From Bacteroides sp. (lineage in GTDB: Bacteria; Bacteroidota; Bacteroidia; Bacteroidales; Bacteroidaceae), in NCBI GenBank assembly GCA_030152865.1, contig JASLIW010000029.1:1-21963 (forward strand): a stretch of 21,963 nt of DNA, in the 5' to 3' direction. Under the pieces are notes generated by a model, which saw nothing but the letters and a program-made list of their open reading frames with translations, searched no databases and was not told where the DNA came from. Position numbers and translations under genes: made by a program. Below, piece by piece: positions 14,073 through 21,963 of the stretch. Numbering within the stretch: the first letter of the stretch is position 1; every line of letters starts with the position of its first letter.

Positions 14073-15031
14073 TCGTTTTCTCCAAATAGCGAGTCTACAA
14101 ATTCTTCTTTATCGAATACTTGTAGGTCATCAATGCCCTCACCCAAGCCAATGTATTTTACGGGGATCTGGAATTGATCAGATATACCTATCACCACTCC
14201 TCCCTTGGCTGTGCCGTCGAGCTTGGTGATGGCTAGTGAATTGACCTCGGTAGCTTTGGTAAATTGCTTGGCTTGCTCAAAGGCGTTTTGACCCGTAGAG
14301 CCGTCGAGCACTAAGAGTACCTCATCGGGAGCCTCTTTGACTACCTTCTGCATGACATTTTTTATCTTAGTCAATTCGTTCATTAAGTTGATTTTGTTGT
14401 GCAGACGGCCAGCGGTGTCGATCAGGACGACATCTGCCTTATTGGATACAGCTGAGCTTAGTGTGTCGTAAGCTACAGATGCTGGGTCGGCACCCATCTT
14501 TTGTTTGATCACGGGCACACCTACACGCTCTCCCCAGATTTCTAACTGCTCTACGGCAGCAGCTCGGAAGGTATCGGCTGCACCAAGATAGACAGACTTG
14601 CCTGCCGCTTTGTATTTGGCAGCTATCTTACCTATGGTTGTGGTCTTGCCTACCCCATTTACTCCAACCACCATAATGACATAAGGACGGTCTGAGTCGG
14701 GCAGATTGAAGGCTGCACTACTAGCTTCGTTCTCAATTAAAAGGGAAGCGATTTCTTGACGTAGTATCGCATTGAGTTCATTGGTGTTGACGTATTTGTC
14801 TTTAGCTACTCGAGCTTCTATACGCTCGATGATTTTGAGTGTAGTATCTACTCCTACATCCGAAGTGATGAGTACTTCCTCGAGGTCGTCAAGCACTGCA
14901 TCATCTACTTTAGACTTACCGGCAACGACACGAGCGATCTTACTAAAAACACTCTCTTTAGTTTTTGATAAACCTTGATCTAAGGTTTTTTTCTTCTCCT
15001 TATCCTTAGAGAAAAAAGAAAATATTCCCAT
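14069..15031 (-). CDS. ftsY: Signal recognition particle receptor FtsY
   Basis: 320-residue SRP GTPase that receives ribosome-SRP complexes at the membrane. The N domain (about 25-110) is followed by the G domain: GVNGVGKTTTIGK (123-135, P-loop), DTFRAAAVEQL (153-163), DTAGR (205-209), TKLDG (269-273) and GLGEGIDDL (295-303). The short N-terminus MGIFSFFSKDKEKKK is an amphipathic, basic stretch that can contact membranes; there is no long acidic A domain, as is usual in Bacteroidetes. It is the first gene of ftsY-rimO-HU/LysM, with its own promoter, and is separated from the ribosomal-protein genes by the oppositely directed pirin gene. Confidence 0.96.
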   Translation of the reverse strand: MGIFSFFSKDKEKKKTLDQGLSKTKESVFSKIARVVAGKSKVDDAVLDDLEEVLITSDVGVDTTLKIIERIEARVAKDKYVNTNELNAILRQEIASLLIENEASSAAFNLPDSDRPYVIMVVGVNGVGKTTTIGKIAAKYKAAGKSVYLGAADTFRAAAVEQLEIWGERVGVPVIKQKMGADPASVAYDTLSSAVSNKADVVLIDTAGRLHNKINLMNELTKIKNVMQKVVKEAPDEVLLVLDGSTGQNAFEQAKQFTKATEVNSLAITKLDGTAKGGVVIGISDQFQIPVKYIGLGEGIDDLQVFDKEEFVDSLFGENE

Positions 15032-15075
15032 ATTAATTTCGCGAATTTAGTTTAGTATATACCTGAATATGCATA

Positions 15076-15083
15076 CAAAGATA
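15076..15083 (-). promoter_or_regulatory. Candidate -7 element for the ftsY operon
   Basis: TATCTTTG on the minus strand, a full match to TAnnTTTG, 45 bases before the ftsY ATG. No good -33 element is seen at the usual distance. Confidence 0.45.
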
Positions 15084-15199
15084 ATAATAATAAAGCACAA
15101 GCATCTATTTTTGAACAGGGTTTATCTGAAAAGAGGGCTGCTGCTCGCAACCTAATTAGCTGTGGATTGTTAAGCCTATACACCCACAATTCAAAAGCT

Positions 15200-16231
15200 A
15201 TGATTATTCGTAAAACAGGGCTTATCTCTTTCCAGCTCGAAGTGATGAATCCTTTTGTACTTTGTTTCTACCACAAAGACCACTTTCCTAGAGCTAAGGC
15301 CGATATGACGCCGATCCACTACCTCCCCGACAGAGATCCCAAAGGGGATTTTGATGAAAAAGCTGCTTGGCGTATGTATTATGGCCGTAGTATTCCTGGC
15401 TTTCCGATGCATCCTCACCGAGGTTTTGAGACCATCACTGTTGTGACTCAAGGTTATGCCGATCATTTTGACTCCTATGGCAGCAAGGGCAGATATGGAG
15501 CAGGAGATGTGCAGTGGATGACTGCTGGCAAGGGGATTCAGCATGCTGAGCTCTTCCCCCTGCTACACGAAGACCGGGACAATCCCTTAGAGCTTTTTCA
15601 GATCTGGCTCAATCTGCCACGCAAAAACAAAATGGTAGAGCCGAGCTACAAAATGCTTTGGAGGGAGGATATTCCACAACTCGACCTTTATTTCAAGGAT
15701 AAGCGTACCCGTGTACGGGTGTTGGCGGGAGAGTTTGGGGGTGTGCAAGCTCTTGACCCACCTCCACATTCTTGGGCTGCCGATCCGCAAAACAAGCTTT
15801 CTATCTTACTCATTGAGATGGAGGCTCACAGCCGCATCAGCCTTCCTGCTGTCTCTCCCACCCTCAATCGGATGCTCTATACTTACTCAAACAATGGGGC
15901 TAAACTCGTGATAGATGGGGTGGAACTTGTAGAGGGACGCTATGCTCAGCTGGCGGGAGATGTGGAGGTGGAACTCATAAATACGGACAAACCCATCCGC
16001 ATACTTCTACTTGCTGGTGAACCCATTCAAGAACCTATTTTTGCGCATGGGCCCTTTGTGATGAACACTCGAGATGAGATACTTAAGGCCTTTAAGGATT
16101 ATGAAAGAACAGGCTTCGGTGGCTGGCCTTGGGATCAAGATGACCCTGTTCTTCCTAAGGAGACTCCTCGTTGTGCGAGCTACCACCACGGGGCTCAGAC
16201 CGAGTATCCCTCCACCAAAAACAAGAGCTGA
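15200..16231 (+). CDS. Pirin family protein
   Basis: 343 residues from the ATG at 15200; the TTG at 15167 is less likely. Pirins are bicupin, usually iron-binding proteins; some act as quercetinases or transcription cofactors. The N-terminal metal site is complete: PMHPHRGFETITVV (His71, His73) and GKGIQHAELFP (His115, Glu117), and the C-terminal cupin contains the PIFAHGPFVMNTRDEI signature. The length exceeds the common ~290 residues because of a longer N-terminus and the tail after GGWPW. No signal peptide. It is transcribed against the surrounding housekeeping genes and sits between DUF4295 and ftsY, which are normally adjacent. The biological role is not predictable. Confidence 0.93.
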   Translation: MIIRKTGLISFQLEVMNPFVLCFYHKDHFPRAKADMTPIHYLPDRDPKGDFDEKAAWRMYYGRSIPGFPMHPHRGFETITVVTQGYADHFDSYGSKGRYGAGDVQWMTAGKGIQHAELFPLLHEDRDNPLELFQIWLNLPRKNKMVEPSYKMLWREDIPQLDLYFKDKRTRVRVLAGEFGGVQALDPPPHSWAADPQNKLSILLIEMEAHSRISLPAVSPTLNRMLYTYSNNGAKLVIDGVELVEGRYAQLAGDVEVELINTDKPIRILLLAGEPIQEPIFAHGPFVMNTRDEILKAFKDYERTGFGGWPWDQDDPVLPKETPRCASYHHGAQTEYPSTKNKS

Positions 16232-16252
16232 GTCTGAATAGTAGAGACAAAA

Positions 16253-16281
16253 AAAAGCCCTTACACTAGGTAAGGGCTTTT
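16253..16281. terminator. Strong bidirectional Rho-independent terminator
   Basis: AAAAGCCCTTAC (16253-16264) and GTAAGGGCTTTT (16270-16281) are perfect 12-base arms around a 5-base loop, with A- and T-runs on the two sides. It ends the pirin transcript and the rpmB-rpmG-DUF4295 transcript. Confidence 0.92.
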
Positions 16282-16303
16282 CTTATATGCGATAAATGTT
16301 TCT

Positions 16304-16456
16304 TTACTTAGCAAAGAAATCTTTCATTTCATCCTTATGAAGGATTTTTTCTTCGAAAACATAGTTTCCAGTCTTAGAAGACTTAACCATCTTTACAACT
16401 TTTGTATACGCACGATCTTCACCTTCGTGAATTCTTGCTTTTGGTTTCTTAGCCAT
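16304..16456 (-). CDS. DUF4295 family small protein
   Basis: A 50-residue basic protein that begins MAKKPKARIHEGEDRAYTKV and ends KDEMKDFFAK. It matches the Bacteroidetes DUF4295 pattern (MAKK, YTKV-x-KMVKS-x-KTG-x-Y-x-F, HKD-x-x-KDFFAK), which sits after rpmG across the phylum. It starts 7 bases after rpmG and is surely co-transcribed with rpmB and rpmG. Size, charge and linkage suggest a ribosome-associated protein, but its function is not established. Confidence 0.9.
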   Translation of the reverse strand: MAKKPKARIHEGEDRAYTKVVKMVKSSKTGNYVFEEKILHKDEMKDFFAK

Positions 16457-16463
16457 GAGTCTA

Positions 16464-16646
16464 TTATTTTATTTCTTTATGTACTGTTACTTTCTTCAAG
16501 ATTGGGTTGTATTTCTTCAACTCAATTCTTTCAGTTGTATTTTTTCTATTCTTAGTAGTGATGTAGCGAGAAGTACCTGGCATACCACTTTCTTTGTGCT
16601 CAGTGCATTCCAAAATAACTTGCACTCTATTACCTTTTTTTCCCAT
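16464..16646 (-). CDS. rpmG: 50S ribosomal protein L33
   Basis: 60 residues with the L33 pattern: GNRVQVILECTEHKESGMPGTSRY, then TTKNRKNTTERIELKKYNP and KVTVHKEIK. It is a component of the large ribosomal subunit. Only one cysteine (Cys14) is present, so it is the zinc-free type lacking the two CxxC pairs. It lies between rpmB (16 bases upstream) and DUF4295 (7 bases downstream) in one operon. Confidence 0.97.
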   Translation of the reverse strand: MGKKGNRVQVILECTEHKESGMPGTSRYITTKNRKNTTERIELKKYNPILKKVTVHKEIK

Positions 16647-16662
16647 TAGTCAGTCCTCCTAT

Positions 16663-16923
16663 TTATGCAATTACTTTAATGCTTTTCCAGTTACAATAAC
16701 CTTTCTCTACAGCGTTGTGTAGAGCAGCATCTAAACCTAATTTGTTAATTGTACGCAGACCAGCAGCACTAATATTTAAACTGATCCAACAGCCTTGCTC
16801 TACATAGTAGAATTTTTTTGTAAACAAGTTCACATTAAAAGTTTTCTTAGTTCTTCTTTTAGAGTGTGAAACATTGTTACCTACAAGGGCTTTCTTTCCG
16901 GTAATTTGACAAATTTTCGACAT
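16663..16923 (-). CDS. rpmB: 50S ribosomal protein L28
   Basis: 86 residues matching L28: MSKICQITGKKALVGNNVSHSKRRTKKTF at the N-terminus, then WISLNISAAGLRTINKLGLD. It belongs to the large ribosomal subunit. Zinc-binding cysteine pairs are not present, so it is the zinc-free form. It is the first gene of rpmB-rpmG-DUF4295, with a good promoter 51-81 bases upstream. Confidence 0.97.
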   Translation of the reverse strand: MSKICQITGKKALVGNNVSHSKRRTKKTFNVNLFTKKFYYVEQGCWISLNISAAGLRTINKLGLDAALHNAVEKGYCNWKSIKVIA

Positions 16924-16973
16924 TTCTATCTTAATTTTTTAGTTTTTCCTCCATACTTATTTCAAACAGTGTG

Positions 16974-17004
16974 CAAAGAAAGCACTTTTCTGATTAGAAA
17001 GCAA
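16974..17004 (-). promoter_or_regulatory. Candidate promoter for rpmB-rpmG-DUF4295
   Basis: Minus strand: TTG (17002-17004), 20 bases, then TTTCTTTG (16974-16981), which matches TAnnTTTG at 7 of 8 positions. It lies in the 114-base gap after cinA. A small inverted repeat GTGC/GCAC (16971-16985) overlaps the -7 element. Confidence 0.5.
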
Positions 17005-17037
17005 GATTTTAACAAAATAATTCACTGGCAATGAGAA

Positions 17038-18285
17038 CTATTTCTGTTCTTGTAGCATTTCCATCAGCATCAGAAATCCCTGATTACAAGCTCGCTCTAT
17101 ATTCATCTCTCGCCCATGGTTGTAATCAAGCTTACGTGTACGCAGTTTTTCTTGACATTTCACTGCTAGCCAAACGGTTCCTACTGGCTTGCCTGGCACA
17201 GCTCCTGTGGGGCCAGCGATGCCTGTGCTTGCTATTCCACAATCGGCTTGTAGCTCCTTACACACACCTTCTACCATCTCTCGAGCTGTCTCCTCACTCA
17301 CTGCCCCATGTGCCTCTAAAGTAGAGGCTTGAACACCAAGCTGGTTTATTTTCACTTGATTGTGGTAGGCTACTATGGCTCCTTGAAAATAAGAAGAACA
17401 GGCGGGGATAGCTACAATCTTGGCTGCCATTCTACCTCCTGTACAACTTTCTGCTGTGGCCAGTGTCAAGTTTTTTCTGCGTAGCCAATCACCCAGCTGT
17501 TCGGCTAGTGCTTTATCTTCTTCGACAAATACATCTTGCTTTAAGATTTGATATAGGCCTGCTTCGGCCGCCTTGAGTTCTTGCTCTAAGACTGTGCGGT
17601 CAGGACCTTGGGCTGTCAGACGCAGACGCATGACCCCTGGTGTGGGCAGATAAGCTAGGCTAAGTGAGCTAGGAAGTTGATCTTCCCAGGCTTCTAAAGT
17701 CTCAGCTAGCACAGATTCAGCATAGTTCTTTACGGTAAACGACTCATGCAAAATGTAGTCGGTATCGAAACGCTGGCTCAAGCGAGGCAACACCTCTTGC
17801 TCCATCACTGCTTTCATCTCCTGAGGCACGCCAGGCATAGATACCAGTACCTTGCCCTGCCAGTCAAACCAACTGATGGAGGCACTACCCACAGGATTTT
17901 GGATGACCGTACAATTTTTAGGCACATAGGCCATGCTCTTGTTCTGCTGATTCATGGGTATCCTACCCGCCAAAATACGTTTGATGTTTTGATAGACGGC
18001 TTCATCAAAGACCAGTTCGGTCTTGAAGTAGCGGCAGAGGCTGAGCTTGGTGATGTCGTCTTTGGTAGGACCTAAGCCCCCTGTCACAAGGACAATATCT
18101 ACCTCTTTTAGGGCGGCATCAACAGCAGCGGTGATCTCATCGGCCTGATCACGAATAGACGTGATACGCTTCACACCGATGCCATGTTGGTTGAGCTGTT
18201 TGCCCATCCATGCCGAGTTTGTATCGACTACTTGGCCAATTAATAGTTCATCGCCGACTGTAATAATCTCTGCGAAAACCTTCAT
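17038..18285 (-). CDS. cinA: CinA: competence/damage-inducible protein with nicotinamide-nucleotide amidase domain
   Basis: 415 residues, the full two-domain form. The N-terminal MoaB-like domain (1-170; IITVGDELLIGQVVDTN, VTGGLGPTKDD at 68-77, SMPGVPQEM) is linked to ADP-ribose pyrophosphatase activity in some CinA proteins. The C-terminal PncC domain (about 255-412; TAESCTGG with Ser280, STGIAGPTG at 353-361, GKPVGTVWLA) converts nicotinamide mononucleotide to nicotinate mononucleotide. Both signature sets are intact. It begins 13 bases after tsaD and is co-transcribed with it. Cytoplasmic. Whether it has any competence role here is unknown. Confidence 0.95.
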   Translation of the reverse strand: MKVFAEIITVGDELLIGQVVDTNSAWMGKQLNQHGIGVKRITSIRDQADEITAAVDAALKEVDIVLVTGGLGPTKDDITKLSLCRYFKTELVFDEAVYQNIKRILAGRIPMNQQNKSMAYVPKNCTVIQNPVGSASISWFDWQGKVLVSMPGVPQEMKAVMEQEVLPRLSQRFDTDYILHESFTVKNYAESVLAETLEAWEDQLPSSLSLAYLPTPGVMRLRLTAQGPDRTVLEQELKAAEAGLYQILKQDVFVEEDKALAEQLGDWLRRKNLTLATAESCTGGRMAAKIVAIPACSSYFQGAIVAYHNQVKINQLGVQASTLEAHGAVSEETAREMVEGVCKELQADCGIASTGIAGPTGAVPGKPVGTVWLAVKCQEKLRTRKLDYNHGREMNIERACNQGFLMLMEMLQEQK

Positions 18286-18298
18286 ATGTTCTTCTCCT

Positions 18299-19321
18299 TT
18301 ATTTTAATGATACGCGTGAGTATGCGGGTAAGTCTATCGTAGCAAAGTCTTGATCTAAGTACTTAAAATAGCCAGCCATGGCAATCATAGCCGCATTATC
18401 GGTGGTATAACTAAACTTGGGGATATAGACATTCCAACCGTAGCGCTGGGCATGGTCTAGAAAAGCATTGCGTAGCCCTGTGTTGGCCGATACACCTCCT
18501 GCCACAGCCACTTCGTTTATTTGGTATTTCTTAGCTACTTTGCGGAGCTTGTCCATCAGTATCTCTACCACAGTGCGCTCTAAAGAGGCAGCCAAGTCGT
18601 TTTTATTTTTTTCGATGAAGTCTGGATCTTCTTTGATCCAATCTCTCAAGGAGTAGAGGAAAGAGGTCTTAAGACCACTAAAGCTATAGTCGTAGCCCGC
18701 AATATGAGGCTTGCTAAACTGAAAGCGATTGGGATCGCCCTGACGCGCCATCTTATCAATGATAGGACCTCCTGGATAGCCTAGTCCCATCACTTTAGAG
18801 CATTTGTCAATAGCCTCACCCGCTGCATCGTCAATGGTCTGACCGATGATTTCCATATCCTTGTACGATTTGACCAATATAATCTGAGAGTTGCCTCCCG
18901 ATACGAGCAGGCAGAGAAAAGGAAGTTCAGGTTGCTTGTTTTCTTCTCCTTCTACCTGGATGAAGTGAGCCAACACATGACCAGCTAAGTGGTTGACATC
19001 AATCATGGGGATGCCTAGCGAACGTGCAAACCCTTTGGCAAAAGAGACACCAACTAGCAGAGAGCCCATTAGGCCAGGACCACGAGTAAAGGCTACAGCA
19101 CTCAATTCTTCCTTACTTACACCCGCTTGCTTTAGGGCTGCATGTACCACAGGTACGATGTTTTGTTGGTGGGCACGAGAGGCCAACTCAGGTACTACCC
19201 CTCCATAATCTTCGTGTACAGCTTGACTCGCTACTACATTTGAGAGCAGGTATCCATCACGAATTACTGCTGCAGATGTATCATCACAGGATGACTCTAT
19301 CCCTAATATAATTGTACTCAT
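18299..19321 (-). CDS. tsaD: tRNA N6-adenosine threonylcarbamoyltransferase TsaD
   Basis: 340 residues from the ATG at 19321; a TTG at 19351 would add ten basic residues absent from the family. TsaD transfers the threonylcarbamoyl group to adenosine 37 of ANN-decoding tRNAs, working with TsaB and TsaE, neither of which is in this window. Motifs: LGIESSCDDTSAAV at the N-terminus, TRGPGLMGSLLVG (79-91), the metal site NHLAGHVLAH (His111, His115), LVSGGNSQIIL, GYPGGPIIDK and VAVAGGVSAN. It is the first gene of tsaD-cinA and is divergent from the tamB-like gene, a classical Bacteroidetes arrangement. Confidence 0.96.
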   Translation of the reverse strand: MSTIILGIESSCDDTSAAVIRDGYLLSNVVASQAVHEDYGGVVPELASRAHQQNIVPVVHAALKQAGVSKEELSAVAFTRGPGLMGSLLVGVSFAKGFARSLGIPMIDVNHLAGHVLAHFIQVEGEENKQPELPFLCLLVSGGNSQIILVKSYKDMEIIGQTIDDAAGEAIDKCSKVMGLGYPGGPIIDKMARQGDPNRFQFSKPHIAGYDYSFSGLKTSFLYSLRDWIKEDPDFIEKNKNDLAASLERTVVEILMDKLRKVAKKYQINEVAVAGGVSANTGLRNAFLDHAQRYGWNVYIPKFSYTTDNAAMIAMAGYFKYLDQDFATIDLPAYSRVSLK

Positions 19322-19348
19322 ATCTATTCTCCGTCTTTTAAATCGGTA

Positions 19349-19356
19349 CAAAAGTA
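19349..19356 (-). promoter_or_regulatory. Candidate -7 element for tsaD-cinA
   Basis: TACTTTTG on the minus strand, a full match to TAnnTTTG, 27 bases before the tsaD ATG. The -33 element is not evident. Confidence 0.5.
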
Positions 19357-19390
19357 GTGATTTAACTAGTATTCGTAAGCTTATATTTTA

Positions 19391-19398
19391 TATTTTTG
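19391..19398 (+). promoter_or_regulatory. Candidate -7 element for the tamB-like gene
   Basis: TATTTTTG, a full match to TAnnTTTG. Transcription would start near 19405, about 20 bases before the ATT at 19424 and about 55 before the TTG at 19460. No clear -33 element. Confidence 0.4.
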
Positions 19399-19423
19399 CT
19401 GGGAACCCTGTTAAATCTCATCA

Positions 19424-21963
19424 ATTATCAAAAAAATTAAAAACATAGTACGTTGGGTTTTGGGTACCCTTTTGGGGCTATACCTCTTAATTATAGCCTT
19501 GCTCAACCTTCCCGCCATCCAAAGTAAGATGTCGGCAGCTGTGGCCAGTCAACTCAGCACGCACTTGCAGACCGAGCTTACAATGGGGCGCATTGATATG
19601 GGCCTACTCAACCGCATCATTCTCGAAGATGTGCTGCTAAAGGATCAGGCAGGTGCTGAGCTACTTAAGGTGGCCCGACTTTCTGCCCGTTTTGATATTT
19701 GGGAGCTTTTCAAGGGCAAGATATCTATCAATAGTGTGCAGCTGTTTGGCTTTGACCTCAAACTCAGCAGACCTTCTGCTCAGGAGCCACTCAACCTTCA
19801 GTTTATACTCGAAGCCTTAGCCACTGATCAGCCCCAGACCAACAGCAAGATAAACTTACGCATCAACTCACTTTTGGTGCGCCGTGGCAAGCTATCTTAT
19901 GATGTCTTAGATCAGGCTCAGGCTGAGGAGGGCATATTGGACAGCCAGCACCTCCAATTCAATAACATCATTGCCAACATCTCGCTCAAGGCCCTGCAAA
20001 ACGACTCCATTCATGCCAACATCAAACGATTGAGCCTCAACGAGCAATCGGGGCTAAAACTCAAGAAGCTTGCCTTGAAAGTGGTGGGCAATCGAGAGCA
20101 GATGCAGATAGATCAGGTCAAGCTGGCACTCCCCAACTCTTTGCTTGCTCTAGACACGATAAAGCTAAACTACAAGGGTATCACTAGTTTTGAGGACTTT
20201 GCCGAACAGGTGGAACTCTCCATCCAGACACTACCCTCCTACCTTACCCTAGCCGATCTGAGTCCGCTCGTACCCAGCTTCAAGAGCTTTCACGAGAAGA
20301 TACAACTGGGCCTAGCGGTAGAGGGCACTTTAAATCACCTCAACTGCCCACGAATCTCACTCCAGGGGGGCGAACACCTGGTGTTGCAGGGCAGTGGCAC
20401 GGTAGAGGATTTATCACGCCCCAGAGATGCTTTTATTGATGCTAAGCTCAGCCGCTTGAGCCTTGACCAAGAGGGTATGCGCTTTTTGTTACGCAACTTA
20501 CAGGAAGATTTTGAGGAAGTCCCTCCTATCTTACAGCGCATGGGCCACCTCTCCTTTAGGGGGGAGCTTTCGGGCTATCCCGATGACTTTGTAACCTACG
20601 GTGTGTTTAGATCCAAACAGGGAAGCCTACGCACAGATATTAAATTTACCAATGCGCAGGAGAAGCACAAGATTAGCTACCGAGGCTCACTACAAGCCAC
20701 CGACTTTAAGCTGGGAGAGCTCCTTGCCAACGAGGATCTAAATACCATCTCCTTCAATTTTGAAGTGAACGGAAGCAAGCAAAAAGAGCTAGACTATCCC
20801 GATGTCTTGCTCCAAGGGGAGATAGCGGATTTTGACTACAGCAACTACCGCTACGAAAAAATAGCCATCAACGGCAGATACAAGCAGGGTGGATTTGATG
20901 GCGCACTCTTACTGGATGATCCCCATGCTTATATCGACCTCAATGGGCGGTTTAACCTAGTTCAGGCACTGCCCACCTTCGACTTTACGGCACAGATCAA
21001 GCACTTCAAGCCCTACCTGCTTCACCTCAATGACAGAGATGAAGAGGAGGAATTTTCGGTGGAGCTGGTGGCCAACTTTACGGGGGGATCTATCGACGAG
21101 ATGAATGGAGAAATCAATATCAATGCCCTGGACTACCGCACCAGCGACTTGAGCTATCAGCTAGATAACTTCAATGTACAAGCGCTGCACACCGCCCAAG
21201 AGAACAAGCTCCTGATCAACTCCAATTTCTTGAAGGCTCATATCGAGGGCAACTACTCCTATAAGACACTGTGGAATAGTATTTTAAACACCACTAAGCG
21301 CTACCTACCCTCACTGACAGCCTCCTTACAAACACCAGCACAGAGCCACAACAACTTCAGCTTTGAGGTGGATCTGGTCGATACTAAAATATTGACGCAT
21401 CTCTTTAATATTCCTTTCCAAACCTATACACACTCCACCTTGAAGGGTTATTTTGACGATGAGAATCAGCGGGTGCACATCGAGGGTTACTTCCCTCGCC
21501 TACGCTACAACAATGATTTTTATGAATCGGCCATGCTGCTACTCGAAAACCCAGGAGAGCACCTAGAGGCACATGCTCGCTTTACTAAACAAAGAAAGTA
21601 TGGAGCAGTCAATGTGGCGGTCTTGGCACAGGCTAAGGATGACTATGTGACTACCTCTGTCAACTGGGGGAATAATGGCACAGTAACCTATAGCGGTCGC
21701 TTTGATACCGAGACCTATTTTGAGCGTCTGGAAGATGAGCGCAAACAGAAGTACCTCCAGACACACCTGAGTATTCACCCCAGTGAGGTAATACTCAATG
21801 ACTCCGTATGGCAGCTCCATGCCTCAGAAGTTCTGCTCAACAACAAGAAGGTGGAGGTAGAAAACTTCCTATTTAGTAAGGGCAACCAGTTTATCAATAT
21901 CAATGGCATGGCCTCGGCACAGGCTCAAGATACCATCTTCCTCTACCTCAATGACGTAGATTT
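19424..21963 (+). CDS. TamB/AsmA-like translocation and assembly module protein, N-terminal part
   Basis: Frame open for about 846 codons to the window end, so the gene is incomplete at its 3' side. The N-terminus IIKKIKNIVRWVLGTLLGLYLL is a basic stretch plus one membrane anchor, then LPAIQSKMSAAVASQLS and TMGRIDMGLLNRIILEDVLLKD. This is the AsmA/TamB start; these long periplasmic beta-groove proteins span from inner to outer membrane and move lipids or help outer-membrane assembly. The rest consists of repeated extended beta segments without catalytic motifs. The preceding in-frame stop is TAA at 19412, and no ATG, GTG or TTG lies before the anchor; the first ordinary option is TTG 19460, inside it. 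I chose ATT 19424 tentatively. Divergent from tsaD. Confidence 0.82.
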   Translation, partial: MIKKIKNIVRWVLGTLLGLYLLIIALLNLPAIQSKMSAAVASQLSTHLQTELTMGRIDMGLLNRIILEDVLLKDQAGAELLKVARLSARFDIWELFKGKISINSVQLFGFDLKLSRPSAQEPLNLQFILEALATDQPQTNSKINLRINSLLVRRGKLSYDVLDQAQAEEGILDSQHLQFNNIIANISLKALQNDSIHANIKRLSLNEQSGLKLKKLALKVVGNREQMQIDQVKLALPNSLLALDTIKLNYKGITSFEDFAEQVELSIQTLPSYLTLADLSPLVPSFKSFHEKIQLGLAVEGTLNHLNCPRISLQGGEHLVLQGSGTVEDLSRPRDAFIDAKLSRLSLDQEGMRFLLRNLQEDFEEVPPILQRMGHLSFRGELSGYPDDFVTYGVFRSKQGSLRTDIKFTNAQEKHKISYRGSLQATDFKLGELLANEDLNTISFNFEVNGSKQKELDYPDVLLQGEIADFDYSNYRYEKIAINGRYKQGGFDGALLLDDPHAYIDLNGRFNLVQALPTFDFTAQIKHFKPYLLHLNDRDEEEEFSVELVANFTGGSIDEMNGEININALDYRTSDLSYQLDNFNVQALHTAQENKLLINSNFLKAHIEGNYSYKTLWNSILNTTKRYLPSLTASLQTPAQSHNNFSFEVDLVDTKILTHLFNIPFQTYTHSTLKGYFDDENQRVHIEGYFPRLRYNNDFYESAMLLLENPGEHLEAHARFTKQRKYGAVNVAVLAQAKDDYVTTSVNWGNNGTVTYSGRFDTETYFERLEDERKQKYLQTHLSIHPSEVILNDSVWQLHASEVLLNNKKVEVENFLFSKGNQFININGMASAQAQDTIFLYLNDVD

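Overview
The window looks like chromosomal DNA from a member of the Bacteroidales, most likely Porphyromonadaceae-like. Three things point that way: the gene block tamB <> tsaD - cinA - rpmB - rpmG - DUF4295 - ftsY - rimO - HU protein, several promoters fitting the Bacteroidetes pattern (TTTG or TTG, 19-20 bases, TAnnTTTG), and Bacteroidetes-type families such as the DUF4295 peptide and an HU protein with an envelope-directed C-terminus. There are no insertion sequences, phage genes, CRISPR arrays, rRNAs or complete tRNAs.

Left part (1-7600): the 3' end of a class I aminotransferase, a fructosamine-kinase-family protein, a MaoC-type hydratase, an OxyR-like LysR regulator, and divergently from it a NifX/NifB-family small metal-cofactor protein behind a long structured leader. 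Next come a secreted protein of unknown function, an outer-membrane-type lipoprotein with two retropepsin-like DTG motifs, a convergent lipoprotein of unknown function ending 3 bases away, and a 77-residue protein with two Asp-boxes.

Middle part (7600-10600): an HD-domain phosphohydrolase, then about 1 kb of AT-rich DNA without a convincing gene. That stretch holds two striking inverted-repeat structures, one of them a four-segment element that could fold in mutually exclusive ways ahead of a cupin lipoprotein. A small protein of unknown function closes the region.

Right part (10600-21963): the minus-strand housekeeping block. It ends in a protein joining two HU-like DNA-binding domains, eight acidic 36-residue repeats, one membrane helix and a periplasmic LysM domain, which I read as a candidate tether between nucleoid and peptidoglycan. 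A plus-strand pirin gene sits inside the block between DUF4295 and ftsY. tsaD is divergent from a large TamB-like gene that runs off the window and has no ATG, GTG or TTG where its N-terminus should begin.

The most interesting points are the HU/LysM fusion with its repeat array, the OxyR-like protein keeping Cys199 but lacking Cys208, the oxyR/nifX-like regulatory region with its leader, the four-segment palindrome before the cupin gene, and the tamB start. All functional statements rest on reading motifs by eye; no database search was done.
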